From Fuerstiella marisgermanici (lineage in GTDB: Bacteria; Planctomycetota; Planctomycetia; Planctomycetales; Planctomycetaceae), in NCBI RefSeq assembly GCF_001983935.1, contig NZ_CP017641.1, positions 7,986,001 through 8,050,000 on the forward strand: a DNA stretch of 64,000 nucleotides. The letters run 5' to 3'. The position numbers and the translations under genes are program-made. This document shows, piece after piece, positions 41,982 to 51,200 of the stretch. Below the pieces are notes generated by a model. That model ran no database searches, was not told where the DNA came from, and was given only the letters and a program-made list of their open reading frames with translations. Every line of letters starts with the position of its first letter. Position 1 is the first letter of the stretch.

Positions 41982-42856
41982 CTGACGTCTATGCGGCCGT
42001 TGAAGCGATTGTTCAGGAAGGTCATGGAAACGTGGCCGAAGTCTGTCGTCATCTCGGTGTGAACCGAACTTCGTTTTATGCCTGGCAGACTGCTGAGCCC
42101 ACGATCTTTGAAGAACAGGATGCTCAACTGGCTCCGTTGATAAGAGTCATCTTTAAGTGTCACCGCCGCCGCTACGGGGCTCGTCGCATTGCCGAAGACC
42201 TCAAGGAAATGGGACTTCCCTGTGATCGCAGGAAGGTCTCGAATGTCATGAAAGCCCTTAAATTAAAGGCAATTCAGCCGAAGTCGTTCGTTCCAAAAAC
42301 GACAGACAGCCGTCATCGACTGGGCTATTCGCCGAACCTGTTGCTCGATGCGGACGCCCCAACAACGATCAATCAAATTTGGGTTGGAGACATTACCTAC
42401 ATCCCGCTGACTGACGGGACGTTTTGCTACATGGCGATGCTGATGGATCTGTTTTCCCGGCGGATCGTTGGTTGGCATCTGGATAACAACATGACGGAAC
42501 AGCTGGTCCTCAAAGCACTGCGTTCGAGCATCAAAGAACGACAGCCTGACGTTGGATTGATTCACCACACGGATCGAGGCGGCCAGTACGCTGGCAATGA
42601 ATACCGATCAATTCTTCGTCGGGCAGCAATCACACAAAGCATGAGCCGTGCTGACAACTGTTATGACAACGCATCCATGGAAAGCTGCTTCGGAACGATC
42701 AAGAACGAACTCGAAATGACCGATTACCAAAGCAAGGCAGAGGCAAGAAGAGAGATGTCAAAATACGTCCGCTACTACGTTCACGAACGCAGACACTCCA
42801 GCCTCGATTACAGGTCGCCAGCTCAGTTCGAACAGATCATCAATCTCCCAAAATAA
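41945..42856 (+). CDS. IS3-family transposase OrfB (frameshift product)
   Basis: Read in the -1 frame relative to orfA and open from the slippery A7G run; an internal ATG at 42032 (MAEVCRHLGVNRTSFYAWQ) is the first Met. The rve integrase core is complete: DITYIPLTDG (first Asp), LIHHTDRGGQY (second Asp) and NASMESCFGTIKNE (Glu). HTH_21-like CHRRRYGARRIAEDL precedes it. Made as an OrfAB fusion, it catalyses copy-out transposition of the element. Confidence 0.94.
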   Translation, partial: KKSVGYFRPQRIADVYAAVEAIVQEGHGNVAEVCRHLGVNRTSFYAWQTAEPTIFEEQDAQLAPLIRVIFKCHRRRYGARRIAEDLKEMGLPCDRRKVSNVMKALKLKAIQPKSFVPKTTDSRHRLGYSPNLLLDADAPTTINQIWVGDITYIPLTDGTFCYMAMLMDLFSRRIVGWHLDNNMTEQLVLKALRSSIKERQPDVGLIHHTDRGGQYAGNEYRSILRRAAITQSMSRADNCYDNASMESCFGTIKNELEMTDYQSKAEARREMSKYVRYYVHERRHSSLDYRSPAQFEQIINLPK

Positions 42857-43932
42857 GAGAATGACCTGTCCCTGAAACCTGTACCACCTCAGCCTTCCCG
42901 TCGCAAAAGCAAGCGGTTTCAGAGTTAGTGATCAGTTGGATGATTGGCTCGATTGGTCGCTAAGGTCGTCACTTGAAACCAATGATGGGGGAAATACTTT
43001 TGGTGCAGGTAACTTGGTGCAGGTAACAAGGAGGGACTGGTTCAGCTGATGATGACTGGCACGCTGGTCGAAAACACCGAAGATCGACGGGAGTCCTTCA
43101 CTAGGTTGGCGGAGATCATTGCAGAGGATTAGGAGACAAGTGGTTCATGGAAGTCCTGTGGCCACTTCCGTTTCAGAAGCGTCCGAAACAGGAGACCGCT
43201 GCTGTGACGACGAAGTGGCTCACTTTGGCTTTGGTAGATTACAGCAGTGCCCCGAAGGACAGCAGCGTTGTGTCAAAAACGCTCGAGCCTATTCAGTCAA
43301 GTGAGAACGCGATGAGCACGGTGTGGTATGCAGTGCGACTGTTGCTCGTACAACAGCTGGAAGATCAACAATCCTCGCTTGAATTTGTCTGAGAGCTACA
43401 AGCAAAACAACAGGAAGACGGTGGATGGGGATGGCTTGTCAACGACAAAAGCTATGCCCCGGGGACAAGCATGACCCTCTACGCTTTGCTCGAAGTTGGG
43501 AGTAACGACCAGCACATGATTTCACGTAGAATTCGATTCTTGATTAAGAGCCAAAAGAACGAGGGTTCGTGGCCGGTTTCAGGCACAAAGGAGAAGAAGC
43601 GCAACGGCGTCGAGGAGACAGCGAGTTATTGGGGAACTACATGGACTGTAATCGCACCCACCAGGCACTTCAAACACAATCCGATGCCGTTACACAAACA
43701 GCCCAGTGGAATCCTGATCACTTAGTATTTGCACAAACAGGCCGTATTGTGCAGCCCGTTCGACGACTTCAGTTTTGAGTATCCGTGTTGCAAAGAAGCC
43801 GGTTCTGCGTCGGGCATGTTTTTAAGTGGCTATAGTGCATGCTGGAATACTCGTCGCCCGGATACATATTTATGCTCATTGGGCACCGACAACATTCTCG
43901 GGTTGAGGGTCACCCGCGGGCTGCCCGCGATG

Positions 43933-45501
43933 CTATTGACTGGTCCGTTGACGTGCGAGATTGAGTGTTCGAAACAAGCCCCGGGAATGAAATCCGGCGT
44001 CGGCGCAGGTTTGAAGGTCTTCGAGGGCGATTTGCCAGCGGTTCGTGGCCGCGGCGATCTGTCCGCGGGTTTCTCGGAAGGGAAGGTTTTCAGGATCTGC
44101 GGCAACGGCGATATTTGTGAGTTCCCATGCCTCCAGCAGTGATGCGCCTGGAATGTCGGTATGCTGGGTGGAATCGTCCCCGGCATTCGGCAATTCGCCA
44201 GAATCGCTTTCCGAGTTATTCATTTGAAGCAGCGTCCATGCCAGGTTGTTGGCGATGACCGGGTGCCTGGGTGCTACCTCATACGCTTCCTGCAACAGGT
44301 CCCGTGCTGCGACAAAGTCAGCTCGCGCCGCGGCATCAGTTCCGAGAATCAGGGGCACCAGCCACTCGCCATCGCCGGCGAGCAGTGCGGCATGAAATGC
44401 CACAATTGGTCCGGGTACGAAGACTGCCTCGCCCGTTGACGTGTGGAGCGCCTGGGAGCCAGGGTTCAAGTATGCCGCGTCCCATATCGTGGAGTGTTTC
44501 AGCGCCAGAGTGATTTCGTTCAATTGCTGCGCCACCGCTTCGGGTGCCATCATTGACAGCCAAAGGCTGTATCGGCTGATCAGGTGGTCAACCAGCTTCG
44601 GCGACCTTTCATGCTGGCAACCGTCTGCGAGCAGTAGCATGGACTCAAGCAACCGTCCCTGAGCTGCCTGCACTCGACTGAGGGCCAGTCGAGCCACAAC
44701 GTCAGTTGGATCCTCAAGCAGCTCTTTAACCAGAATCGACTCGGCATTTGCAAGGCACTTCTCGGCTTTGCGGGGGTGCTGTAATTGAGCATGTTCAACA
44801 GCAAGCTGTATGTGAATGCCTGCGTGTCCCTTCTGCAGTGGCTCCAGCAGATCCAATGCGTGTTGATGATAGCCTCGTTCTGATATGAACCTGGCCAGCC
44901 TGATCGCCGGTTCCGGATCGTGCGGGGCGGCCGCGGCTTCGTGCTGGAGGGCCAGAGTTGTTGTGAGATCCGTTTTCGGCAAACGCGATCGCCAGAAGCC
45001 GGCCAGAAATTGGTGTGCCGGTATGTAGCCCTTCGACGATCCTCGCCGCGGTGCCAATGACTGCATCAACCTCAGTGAGCGTCGGAGCAGCTCTTCCGTT
45101 GCATTCGTATCGAGCGATTCGTCTGCGGGACTCAGCAGAAACGTATGGTTCGCAGGACCATCGGCTGCAAGGTACAGCTGTTTCGCGAAGTTGAAAGATT
45201 CGGCGAGCCGATCATCGGAGAGCGTGAGGACCCGGGCGAAATATGTTTCGGCTGCTTCCGGGGCGTTTGATTCGATAGCAGCCTGAGAGAGACGAGCGTA
45301 ACGCGCCTTTAAATCAGCTCGCGATTCGTCTGTGTCTGTCTGGCGCAGAATCATGATGATCGTTGCCGTCAACGCCATCGCCGGTATGCCGCATAACAAC
45401 CGGTTTCGATTGCGCGAACGCAGATACCGCACGCAAAATCGTGGCACTCCCATCAGGAAAGCGCTCGGTGAGAGTTTGAATGTCCAGATACAGCGAATCA
45501 T
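43933..45501 (-). CDS. TPR protein of the exosortase locus
   Basis: 522 residues starting MIRCIWTFKLSPSAFLMGVP in an ATGA overlap with the exosortase stop. A membrane segment lies at about 30-52 (LLCGIPAMALTATIIMILRQ), followed by repeated helical pairs of TPR type (DLKARYARLSQAAIESNAPE, AEKCLANAESILVKELLEDP, DVVARLALSRVQAAQGRLLE, DLLQEAYEVAPRHPVIANNL). It is probably a membrane-anchored periplasmic scaffold. Translational coupling to the exosortase supports a joint function in sorting PEP-CTERM proteins. The upstream open frame to 45621 overlaps the exosortase and is not used. Confidence 0.8.
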   Translation of the reverse strand: MIRCIWTFKLSPSAFLMGVPRFCVRYLRSRNRNRLLCGIPAMALTATIIMILRQTDTDESRADLKARYARLSQAAIESNAPEAAETYFARVLTLSDDRLAESFNFAKQLYLAADGPANHTFLLSPADESLDTNATEELLRRSLRLMQSLAPRRGSSKGYIPAHQFLAGFWRSRLPKTDLTTTLALQHEAAAAPHDPEPAIRLARFISERGYHQHALDLLEPLQKGHAGIHIQLAVEHAQLQHPRKAEKCLANAESILVKELLEDPTDVVARLALSRVQAAQGRLLESMLLLADGCQHERSPKLVDHLISRYSLWLSMMAPEAVAQQLNEITLALKHSTIWDAAYLNPGSQALHTSTGEAVFVPGPIVAFHAALLAGDGEWLVPLILGTDAAARADFVAARDLLQEAYEVAPRHPVIANNLAWTLLQMNNSESDSGELPNAGDDSTQHTDIPGASLLEAWELTNIAVAADPENLPFRETRGQIAAATNRWQIALEDLQTCADAGFHSRGLFRTLNLARQRTSQ

Positions 45502-47144
45502 CGATGCTTCCATTGACTTCGTAGCGCAGCAACAACGTCGCCGAGAAGTTGTCGCTCCGCCTGTCGCTCGGATTCGATCGATAAGCCCGATGACCGTTGA
45601 GTCACAAGCCGCACCTGCCACAACGTTGTGGCCTCGGCGTCACCTGTGACTTCGTTGATGTGCCCCTGAATTCGAGCCCTGACACTGGTCGCGTTCGTCG
45701 ACATCGGTGGCGGCGCAGGTTCGCCGTTCGGGTAGCATTCACAGAAGGAGACTCGGCATCGCTGGCCGGCTGGGTTAATCATGCTGACCTGAATAAGAAG
45801 ATCTACTTCCCCATGGCCGGGGAGGCGATGTGTGTCGGTGTCTTCGAATTTCCAGTTCTGTCGTTCATATCCGACTCGCAAATCATGCCAGCCGTGAAGA
45901 GGGCCATCTACCGATAACGCACCGTTGACCGCCGGAGACCGGAACTTCCACGTTTTCGAGTGCCTGCCGAAGAGGCCGCGTTCTTCAGCGCTGGAACGTG
46001 TAAGCTCTTCAAAGCTGTCAACGTGAAACCCCGGCAACATGTCGAACGACGTCGCTGAGAGCGCCTCAAAACCCTGCAGCTGCGATTGGCGAATTTCGGT
46101 AACCTCAGGCGGTGGGGAGCTTGCGACATTCTGGCGAATCGCTGCAGCAGTCACTATTCCCCAATACATGGTGCCGCACACGATGAGAATGGTTGCCAAC
46201 GTGGGGATCAACCTGCGAACGGAAACAAGAATCGCAAACCGAGCTCGTTCCGAACCATACACAAGGAATCGCTTATGCGTGGTGATGATGTCCCAAAGGA
46301 CAGTCGGTGACAAAGTCGTGGACGCGCTGTCTGTGAGTGACTCAGTGTCCTCGATCGATGCCGTCAGAAAATCGAGCAGCGACTTCGTACTGAAGATTCC
46401 GATCAGGGCCAAAAGCATGGTGACCAGACCCACCGCTTCGTGAGGCAGGCCGACGGACAGATCTGCCTGATTGCGTTGATGTGCAACAGCAATAGTGACG
46501 ATCCGAAAAACATTCGCAAGCAGAGACCACCATGCCACGGAAAGCAACAGCGGCACGCTGAGGACAAGACGACTCCCCGAAACCGCTACGTAAAATAATG
46601 TCGCTGCGGTGAACATGTAGACGGAACTGATTCCACTGCAGGCTTCTTCAACGAACAGGCGCCTGCCATCCAGTTCGAGCACGTTGCCCTGCATCACATG
46701 CAGCACATTCAGAAAATCGAGGATTCGGGATGCCTGTTCTGACGACAGCAACTGAAGCCTGTGGACCAGTGCTGCATCAAATCCAAGCGGCAGCGGAATC
46801 AACAGTACAAGCAGACGCCACGTTCGTCGTGCCAGAGGGAAGTGGCAAAGCAGCGAGTCTCCCAGCAACAGAAACGAAACCGCTGCCAGCCACGGCGACC
46901 AGAACCAATACGCAACGGCAAGCACAGGACCGGCAAGTCCAAGACCGACTGGAGCAACACGCCACTGGTGCTTCTCTGGAAACTCAGATTTCGTTATGCG
47001 TTCCCGGGTTACGAATGCAATCGCAAGTATGTAAACCGGAAAAAACTGAAAGTAGTCCCGCGACCAAAGTTGCCGACCATGTTCCAACAGCAACGGCCCG
47101 TACGCGAAGAGGGCGGCAACTGCGAAAATGATCCAGCGATACAT
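45498..47144 (-). CDS. xrtU: exosortase (XrtU-type) with C-terminal extension
   Basis: 548 residues from MYRWIIFAVAALFAYGPLLL. About eight membrane helices in the first 300 residues carry the exosortase triad: Cys169 in EEACSGISS, Arg214 in LLANVFRIV, and His235 in GLPHEAVG. It would cleave PEP-CTERM tails and transfer the protein to an envelope acceptor. The C-terminal ~220 residues, after a further membrane helix (LIPTLATILIVCGTMYWGIV), form an extracytoplasmic domain reminiscent of EpsI-like exosortase partners. The U subtype is assigned from its planctomycete context and is less certain than the family. A PEP-CTERM gene lies next to it. Confidence 0.87.
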   Translation of the reverse strand: MYRWIIFAVAALFAYGPLLLEHGRQLWSRDYFQFFPVYILAIAFVTRERITKSEFPEKHQWRVAPVGLGLAGPVLAVAYWFWSPWLAAVSFLLLGDSLLCHFPLARRTWRLLVLLIPLPLGFDAALVHRLQLLSSEQASRILDFLNVLHVMQGNVLELDGRRLFVEEACSGISSVYMFTAATLFYVAVSGSRLVLSVPLLLSVAWWSLLANVFRIVTIAVAHQRNQADLSVGLPHEAVGLVTMLLALIGIFSTKSLLDFLTASIEDTESLTDSASTTLSPTVLWDIITTHKRFLVYGSERARFAILVSVRRLIPTLATILIVCGTMYWGIVTAAAIRQNVASSPPPEVTEIRQSQLQGFEALSATSFDMLPGFHVDSFEELTRSSAEERGLFGRHSKTWKFRSPAVNGALSVDGPLHGWHDLRVGYERQNWKFEDTDTHRLPGHGEVDLLIQVSMINPAGQRCRVSFCECYPNGEPAPPPMSTNATSVRARIQGHINEVTGDAEATTLWQVRLVTQRSSGLSIESERQAERQLLGDVVAALRSQWKHR

Positions 47145-47301
47145 GGGAGGACACCTGATTGGCAGGTTGGTGAGCAAGCAACGTTGGCAAACCAGCCAAT
47201 TGCCATCCGAATATTCGACGTGCGGATGAGATTCAACGTTTCGAAATAAGATGGCCTCAAAAATGGCAACAGGGGATTTCGACGCCGTTCCTTGAACACC
47301 G

Positions 47302-47324
47302 AAGCGTGCAGCAGCTGCACGCTT
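47302..47324. repeat. hairpin between PEP-CTERM and exosortase genes
   Basis: AAGCGTGCAGC and GCTGCACGCTT flank a single A, a near-perfect palindrome just after the PEP-CTERM stop. It may end that transcript on the minus strand, though no T-run follows. Confidence 0.6.
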
Positions 47325-47342
47325 GCTTACACCAACCGAAAG

Positions 47343-48092
47343 TTAGCAGTCAGCTTCGGTGGCAATCGACTTACGCCGCCGCTTGACGTAAACCGCTCCC
47401 CCACAGGCCAGCAAAGCACCGACGAACAACGTGGATGGTTCCGGCACAGCAGCAACCTCGAAGGTCAGCGAACCAAACGACGCCCCAGCGCCAGGCGCGG
47501 CGAAGCTGCCTAGTGCGGCGTCGAGGTTGCCCGCCGGCGGAAGAGAACCGAAAAGTTGGTTGCCGACCACCGGTAAAGTTCCGGCGGCGTTGAGGCCAAG
47601 TGTGTCAGCGCTGATGGTGACCGTGTCGCCAACGCCTCCCGTGATCGTAGCGGCGAATGTTGCGATATGCGCAATCCCGGTTCCGATCCCTGCAGGGAGT
47701 AAAGCCAACGCCTGCACACCGCCCAGTCCGGGTGACTGCAGTTGTCCAGAATCCAGCACCGTTGGAATACTGTTCATTCCGTTAAAAGCTAGTTGCAAGA
47801 AGTCGGCCCCTACCGTCGCCCCAGTGACTATAGCCGCGCCTGTGCCGGTCTGGGCCGACTGAATCAGCGTGCCACCTCCGGTAAGCAATCCTATCGCAGT
47901 CGAACCTGGCCCGGCGATTGGACCAAAATTTGAATTATCCGTGTCGCGCAGAATTAGGTCGATGTTCACCGTCGAACCACTGGTTACGGTCGTCGGCCCT
48001 GATGTTGCCAGGTCCAGAACCAAGTCAGCGTACGCGGTCGAGCTGAACATAAGCAACGCGCTGGCAGCAGCAAAATTTGACAGTCGTAACAC
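47343..48092 (-). CDS. PEP-CTERM sorted surface protein
   Basis: 249 residues from a GTG start with AGGAG eight bases upstream. Signal peptide MLRLSNFAAASALLMFSSTA ends near YAD. The mature part is small-residue-rich, acidic and beta-like (Gly/Thr/Ala), similar to cohesin-like PEP-CTERM proteins. The C terminus has the full sorting signal: VPEPSTLFVGALLACGGAVY, then the basic KRRRK stop. It is the obvious substrate of the adjacent exosortase, is exported, and is then processed at PEP. Function on the surface is unknown. Confidence 0.92.
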   Translation of the reverse strand: MLRLSNFAAASALLMFSSTAYADLVLDLATSGPTTVTSGSTVNIDLILRDTDNSNFGPIAGPGSTAIGLLTGGGTLIQSAQTGTGAAIVTGATVGADFLQLAFNGMNSIPTVLDSGQLQSPGLGGVQALALLPAGIGTGIAHIATFAATITGGVGDTVTISADTLGLNAAGTLPVVGNQLFGSLPPAGNLDAALGSFAAPGAGASFGSLTFEVAAVPEPSTLFVGALLACGGAVYVKRRRKSIATEADC

Positions 48093-48218
48093 GTTATGGA
48101 CTCCTGAATGAAAACATTGATTTCATAAGATAGGCAGAACAGTCGATCTGTCGCCACTCTTTTTGACAATCTTTGACGATGAATTAACAGTCCTGCGTCG
48201 GCAAGAAGGAACAAGATA

Positions 48219-48239
48219 CCGGCTTATCAAATAAGCCGG
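48219..48239 (-). terminator. hairpin after the giant gene
   Basis: CCGGCTTAT and ATAAGCCGG (9-bp perfect stem, 3-nt loop) lie 15 nt after the giant gene stop on the minus strand, followed by the T-rich TATCTTGTTCCTTCTT. It probably separates the giant gene from the PEP-CTERM gene. Confidence 0.65.
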
Positions 48240-48253
48240 GTTTCTGAGGGTGC

Positions 48254-51200
48254 TTACGGCATTAGGACGGAGCCGAATGCTCCGAAGAAATTGTCGATGT
48301 CGTCAAACAACGTGCTGCTGTTGTCGATATCAAACACCGAGTTGTAACCGGCAGAACCGAAGTAAAGGGCGCTAATGAAGTTGCCGTAGTCAGCGCCGTC
48401 CACGTCTCGGTCACCGTCGCTGTCGCCATACAGACGGTGGAAACGAGTCTTCTGCTCCCCGCCGGTGACACCCAGAGCGTCGCCGTCGATGGTCAATTCG
48501 TAGTTGCCGTTTTCCAGACCAACAAATCCGCCGATGTCCACATGAGTTCCGCTGAACGCCAACAGGATCGTGGTTCGGCCGCCGGCTTTGGTTGACGCAG
48601 TCAACGTTACATTGACTGCGTTTCCGGTGCCGAGATGCTGCAGTGCGAACGCAGCAGCGTCAGCAACATCGATTTCGCCATTGACTACCACTTCAACCTG
48701 TCGAATGATCGACCGCTGACCGGTTTCGTCAACACTTAACTGGCGTTCCGCGTCAGCGTCATTATTGAAGAACGTGATGCTCTCAACAGTTGCCGCTGCG
48801 GTGGCGTCGTTGTCATCAGTCTTCGCCGTTAGCCTTGCGGCTGGTACGGAAGTGTATTCGTCGGCCGTTGTTTCTCCGGCAACACTCACGGAAATGATCG
48901 AGGACTGAGTGCCATCCACATCACCATCATCTACACCTGTGACCGTCACCGGCTGAGGCGTATCCCAGTTGTCAGGCGTAAAGGTCAGCGTCGCTCCATC
49001 CGTCACCGCAGCCTCGCCTGTATCACTGCTGGCTACATTCAGGACAACGTTCCCGGTCGGCTTTGATGTCAGCACGACATCGAATGTTGCCGTGGTTGCA
49101 TCTTCGCTGACCGTGACCTGCGACTTCGACAGAATAATCCCCGCAAAATCGTTGTCGAAGAGTAAGACGCTGGCTGTGTCAGCTCCCGTATCAATCGATA
49201 CATTTCCCAAAGCCGTCACACCGTCAAGCTGAACACTCAGGTGATCGGCTCCCCCTTCGGCGACACGATCATCAATCACCGGAATGTTCAACGGAACCGA
49301 CAGCGTCCCGGCCGTAATCGTAACAGTACCTGTTGCTGCCCCGCTAAAATCCTCACCAGCCACCGCCGTTCCGCCCAACGTATAACTGACTTCGACATCC
49401 TGTTGCGCAGCGGCACTGAGAGTCACCAAAAACTGGCCGGAAACCGGGCCGGATTCACTACCATTACTTACAGCCGACACACCGACGGTGGCGCTCTCGT
49501 CGTCGGTGACATCCAGCGTATCGGTGCCGTCGGCATGAGCGGCAGCCGAAGCCGTGATAGTCACCGTCTGGGTGCCGTCGACAATGGCGTCATCCACCCC
49601 TGTGATGCTGAAGGTGGCCGATGTCTGGCCGGCAAGAATGGTGACCGTGGCCGGAACACCCGCTTCCCCTGTATCGTTGCTGGAGAGGTTGATGGTCAGG
49701 GCGTTGGTGGTATCCGTGTTGCGAGAGACCGTGCCGGTGGTGGTGCCACCGTTCTCACTGATGGCTGCATCCGTAATGCTGACCGTCAGAGCGGCCGCAT
49801 CATCGTCGGTCACATCCAGCGTATCGGTACCGTCGGTGTGAGCGGCAGCGGAAGCCGTGATGGTCACCGTCTGGGTGCCGTCGACAATGGCGTCATCCAC
49901 CCCTGTGATGCTGAAGGTGGCCGATGTCTGGCCGGCAAGAATGGTGACCGTGGCCGGAACACCCGCTTCCCCTGTATCGTTGCTGGAGAGGTTGATGGTC
50001 AGGGCGTTGGTGGTATCCGTGTTGCGAGAGACCGTGCCGGTGGTGGTGCCACCGTTCTCACTGATGGCTGCATCCGTAATGCTGACCATCAGAGCGGCCG
50101 CATCATCGTCGGTCACATCCAGCGTATCGGTACCGTCGGTGTGAGCGGCAGCGGAAGCCGTGATGGTCACCGTCTGGGTGCCGTCGACAATGGCGTCATC
50201 CACCCCTGTGATGCTGAAGGTGGCCGATGTCTGGCCGGCAAGAATGGTGACCGTGGCCGGAACACCCGCTTCCCCTGTATCGTTGCTGGAGAGGTTGATG
50301 GTCAGGGCGTTGGTGGTATCCGTGTTGCGAGAGACCGTGCCGGTGGTGGTGCCACCGTTCTCACTGATGGCTGCATCCGTAATGCTGACCGTCAGAGCGG
50401 CCGCATCATCGTCGGTCACATCCAGCGTATCGGTGCCATCGGCATGAGCGGCAGCGGAAGCCGTGATGGTCACCGTCTGGGTGCCGTCGACAATGGCGTC
50501 ATCCACCCCTGTGATGCTGAAGGTGGCCGATGTCTGGCCGGCAAGAATGGTGACCGTGGCCGGAACACCCGCTTCCCCTGTATCGTTGCTGGAGAGGTTG
50601 ATGGTCAGGGCGTTGGTGGTATCCGTGTTGCGAGAGACCGTGCCGGTGGTGGTGCCACCGTTCTCACTGATGGCTGCATCCGTAATGCTGACCGTCAGAG
50701 CGGCCGCATCATCGTCGGTCACATCCAGCGTATCGGTACCGTCGGTGTGAGCGGCAGCGGAAGCCGTGATGGTCACCGTCTGCGTGCCGTCAACAATCGC
50801 GTCATCAACGCCGGTAATGGTGAAGGCGGGTGACGTGGTCTGTCCGGCAGCAATCGTGACCGTGCCGATGACCGTCGCTTCGCTGGTATCGTTACTGACC
50901 AGCGTGACCGTCAGAGCATTCGTAGTATCCGTGTTGCGGGAAACGGTCGCCGTGGTGGTGCCTCCGTTTTCACTGATGGCTGCATCCGTAATGCTGACCG
51001 TCAGAGCGGCCGCATCATCATCGGTGACATCCAGCGTGTCGGTTCCGTCAGCATGAGCGGCAGCGGAAGCCGTGATGGTCACCGTCTGGGTGCCGTCGAC
51101 AATGGCGTCATCAACGCCTGTGATGCTGAAGGTGGCCGATGTCTGGCCGGCAAGAATGGTGACCGTGGCCGGAACACCCGCTTCCCCTGTATCGTTGCTG

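Larger units (their letters stand above)
41614..42891 (+). mobile_element. complete IS3-family insertion sequence (1,278 bp)
   Basis: Ends are inverted repeats starting TGAGGTGGTACAGGTTTCAG at 41614 and, reversed, CTGAAACCTGTACCACCTCA ending 42891; the match continues inward through GGGACA and TCTCTTATTTTG with few differences. A 3-bp direct repeat GCC flanks it (41611-41613, 42892-42894), as expected for IS3 elements. It carries orfA and orfB in overlapping frames with a slippery A7G. The near-identical ends suggest a recent and possibly active copy. Confidence 0.93.
41424..43725 (+). pseudogene. decayed prenyltransferase/squalene-cyclase-like gene
   Basis: Begins MLSIGVVLVAAFVWESAEFT (signal peptide), then EIRTAVERSIPHIEEQGVVW and NNCVSCRRTC, where a CxxCH haem site would be expected (His changed to Arg). 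An IS3 element interrupts it after TMTQSL. Without the IS and one GCC copy, the frame continues PVAKASGFRVSDQLDDWLDW, then breaks by frameshift near 43020. Later pieces include LMMTGTLVENTEDRRESFTR and, at about 43399-43660, QEDGGWGWLVNDKSYAPGTS and LYALLEVGSNDQH, typical of alpha/alpha-barrel prenyltransferase and cyclase repeats. Stops and frameshifts show it is dead. Confidence 0.72.
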
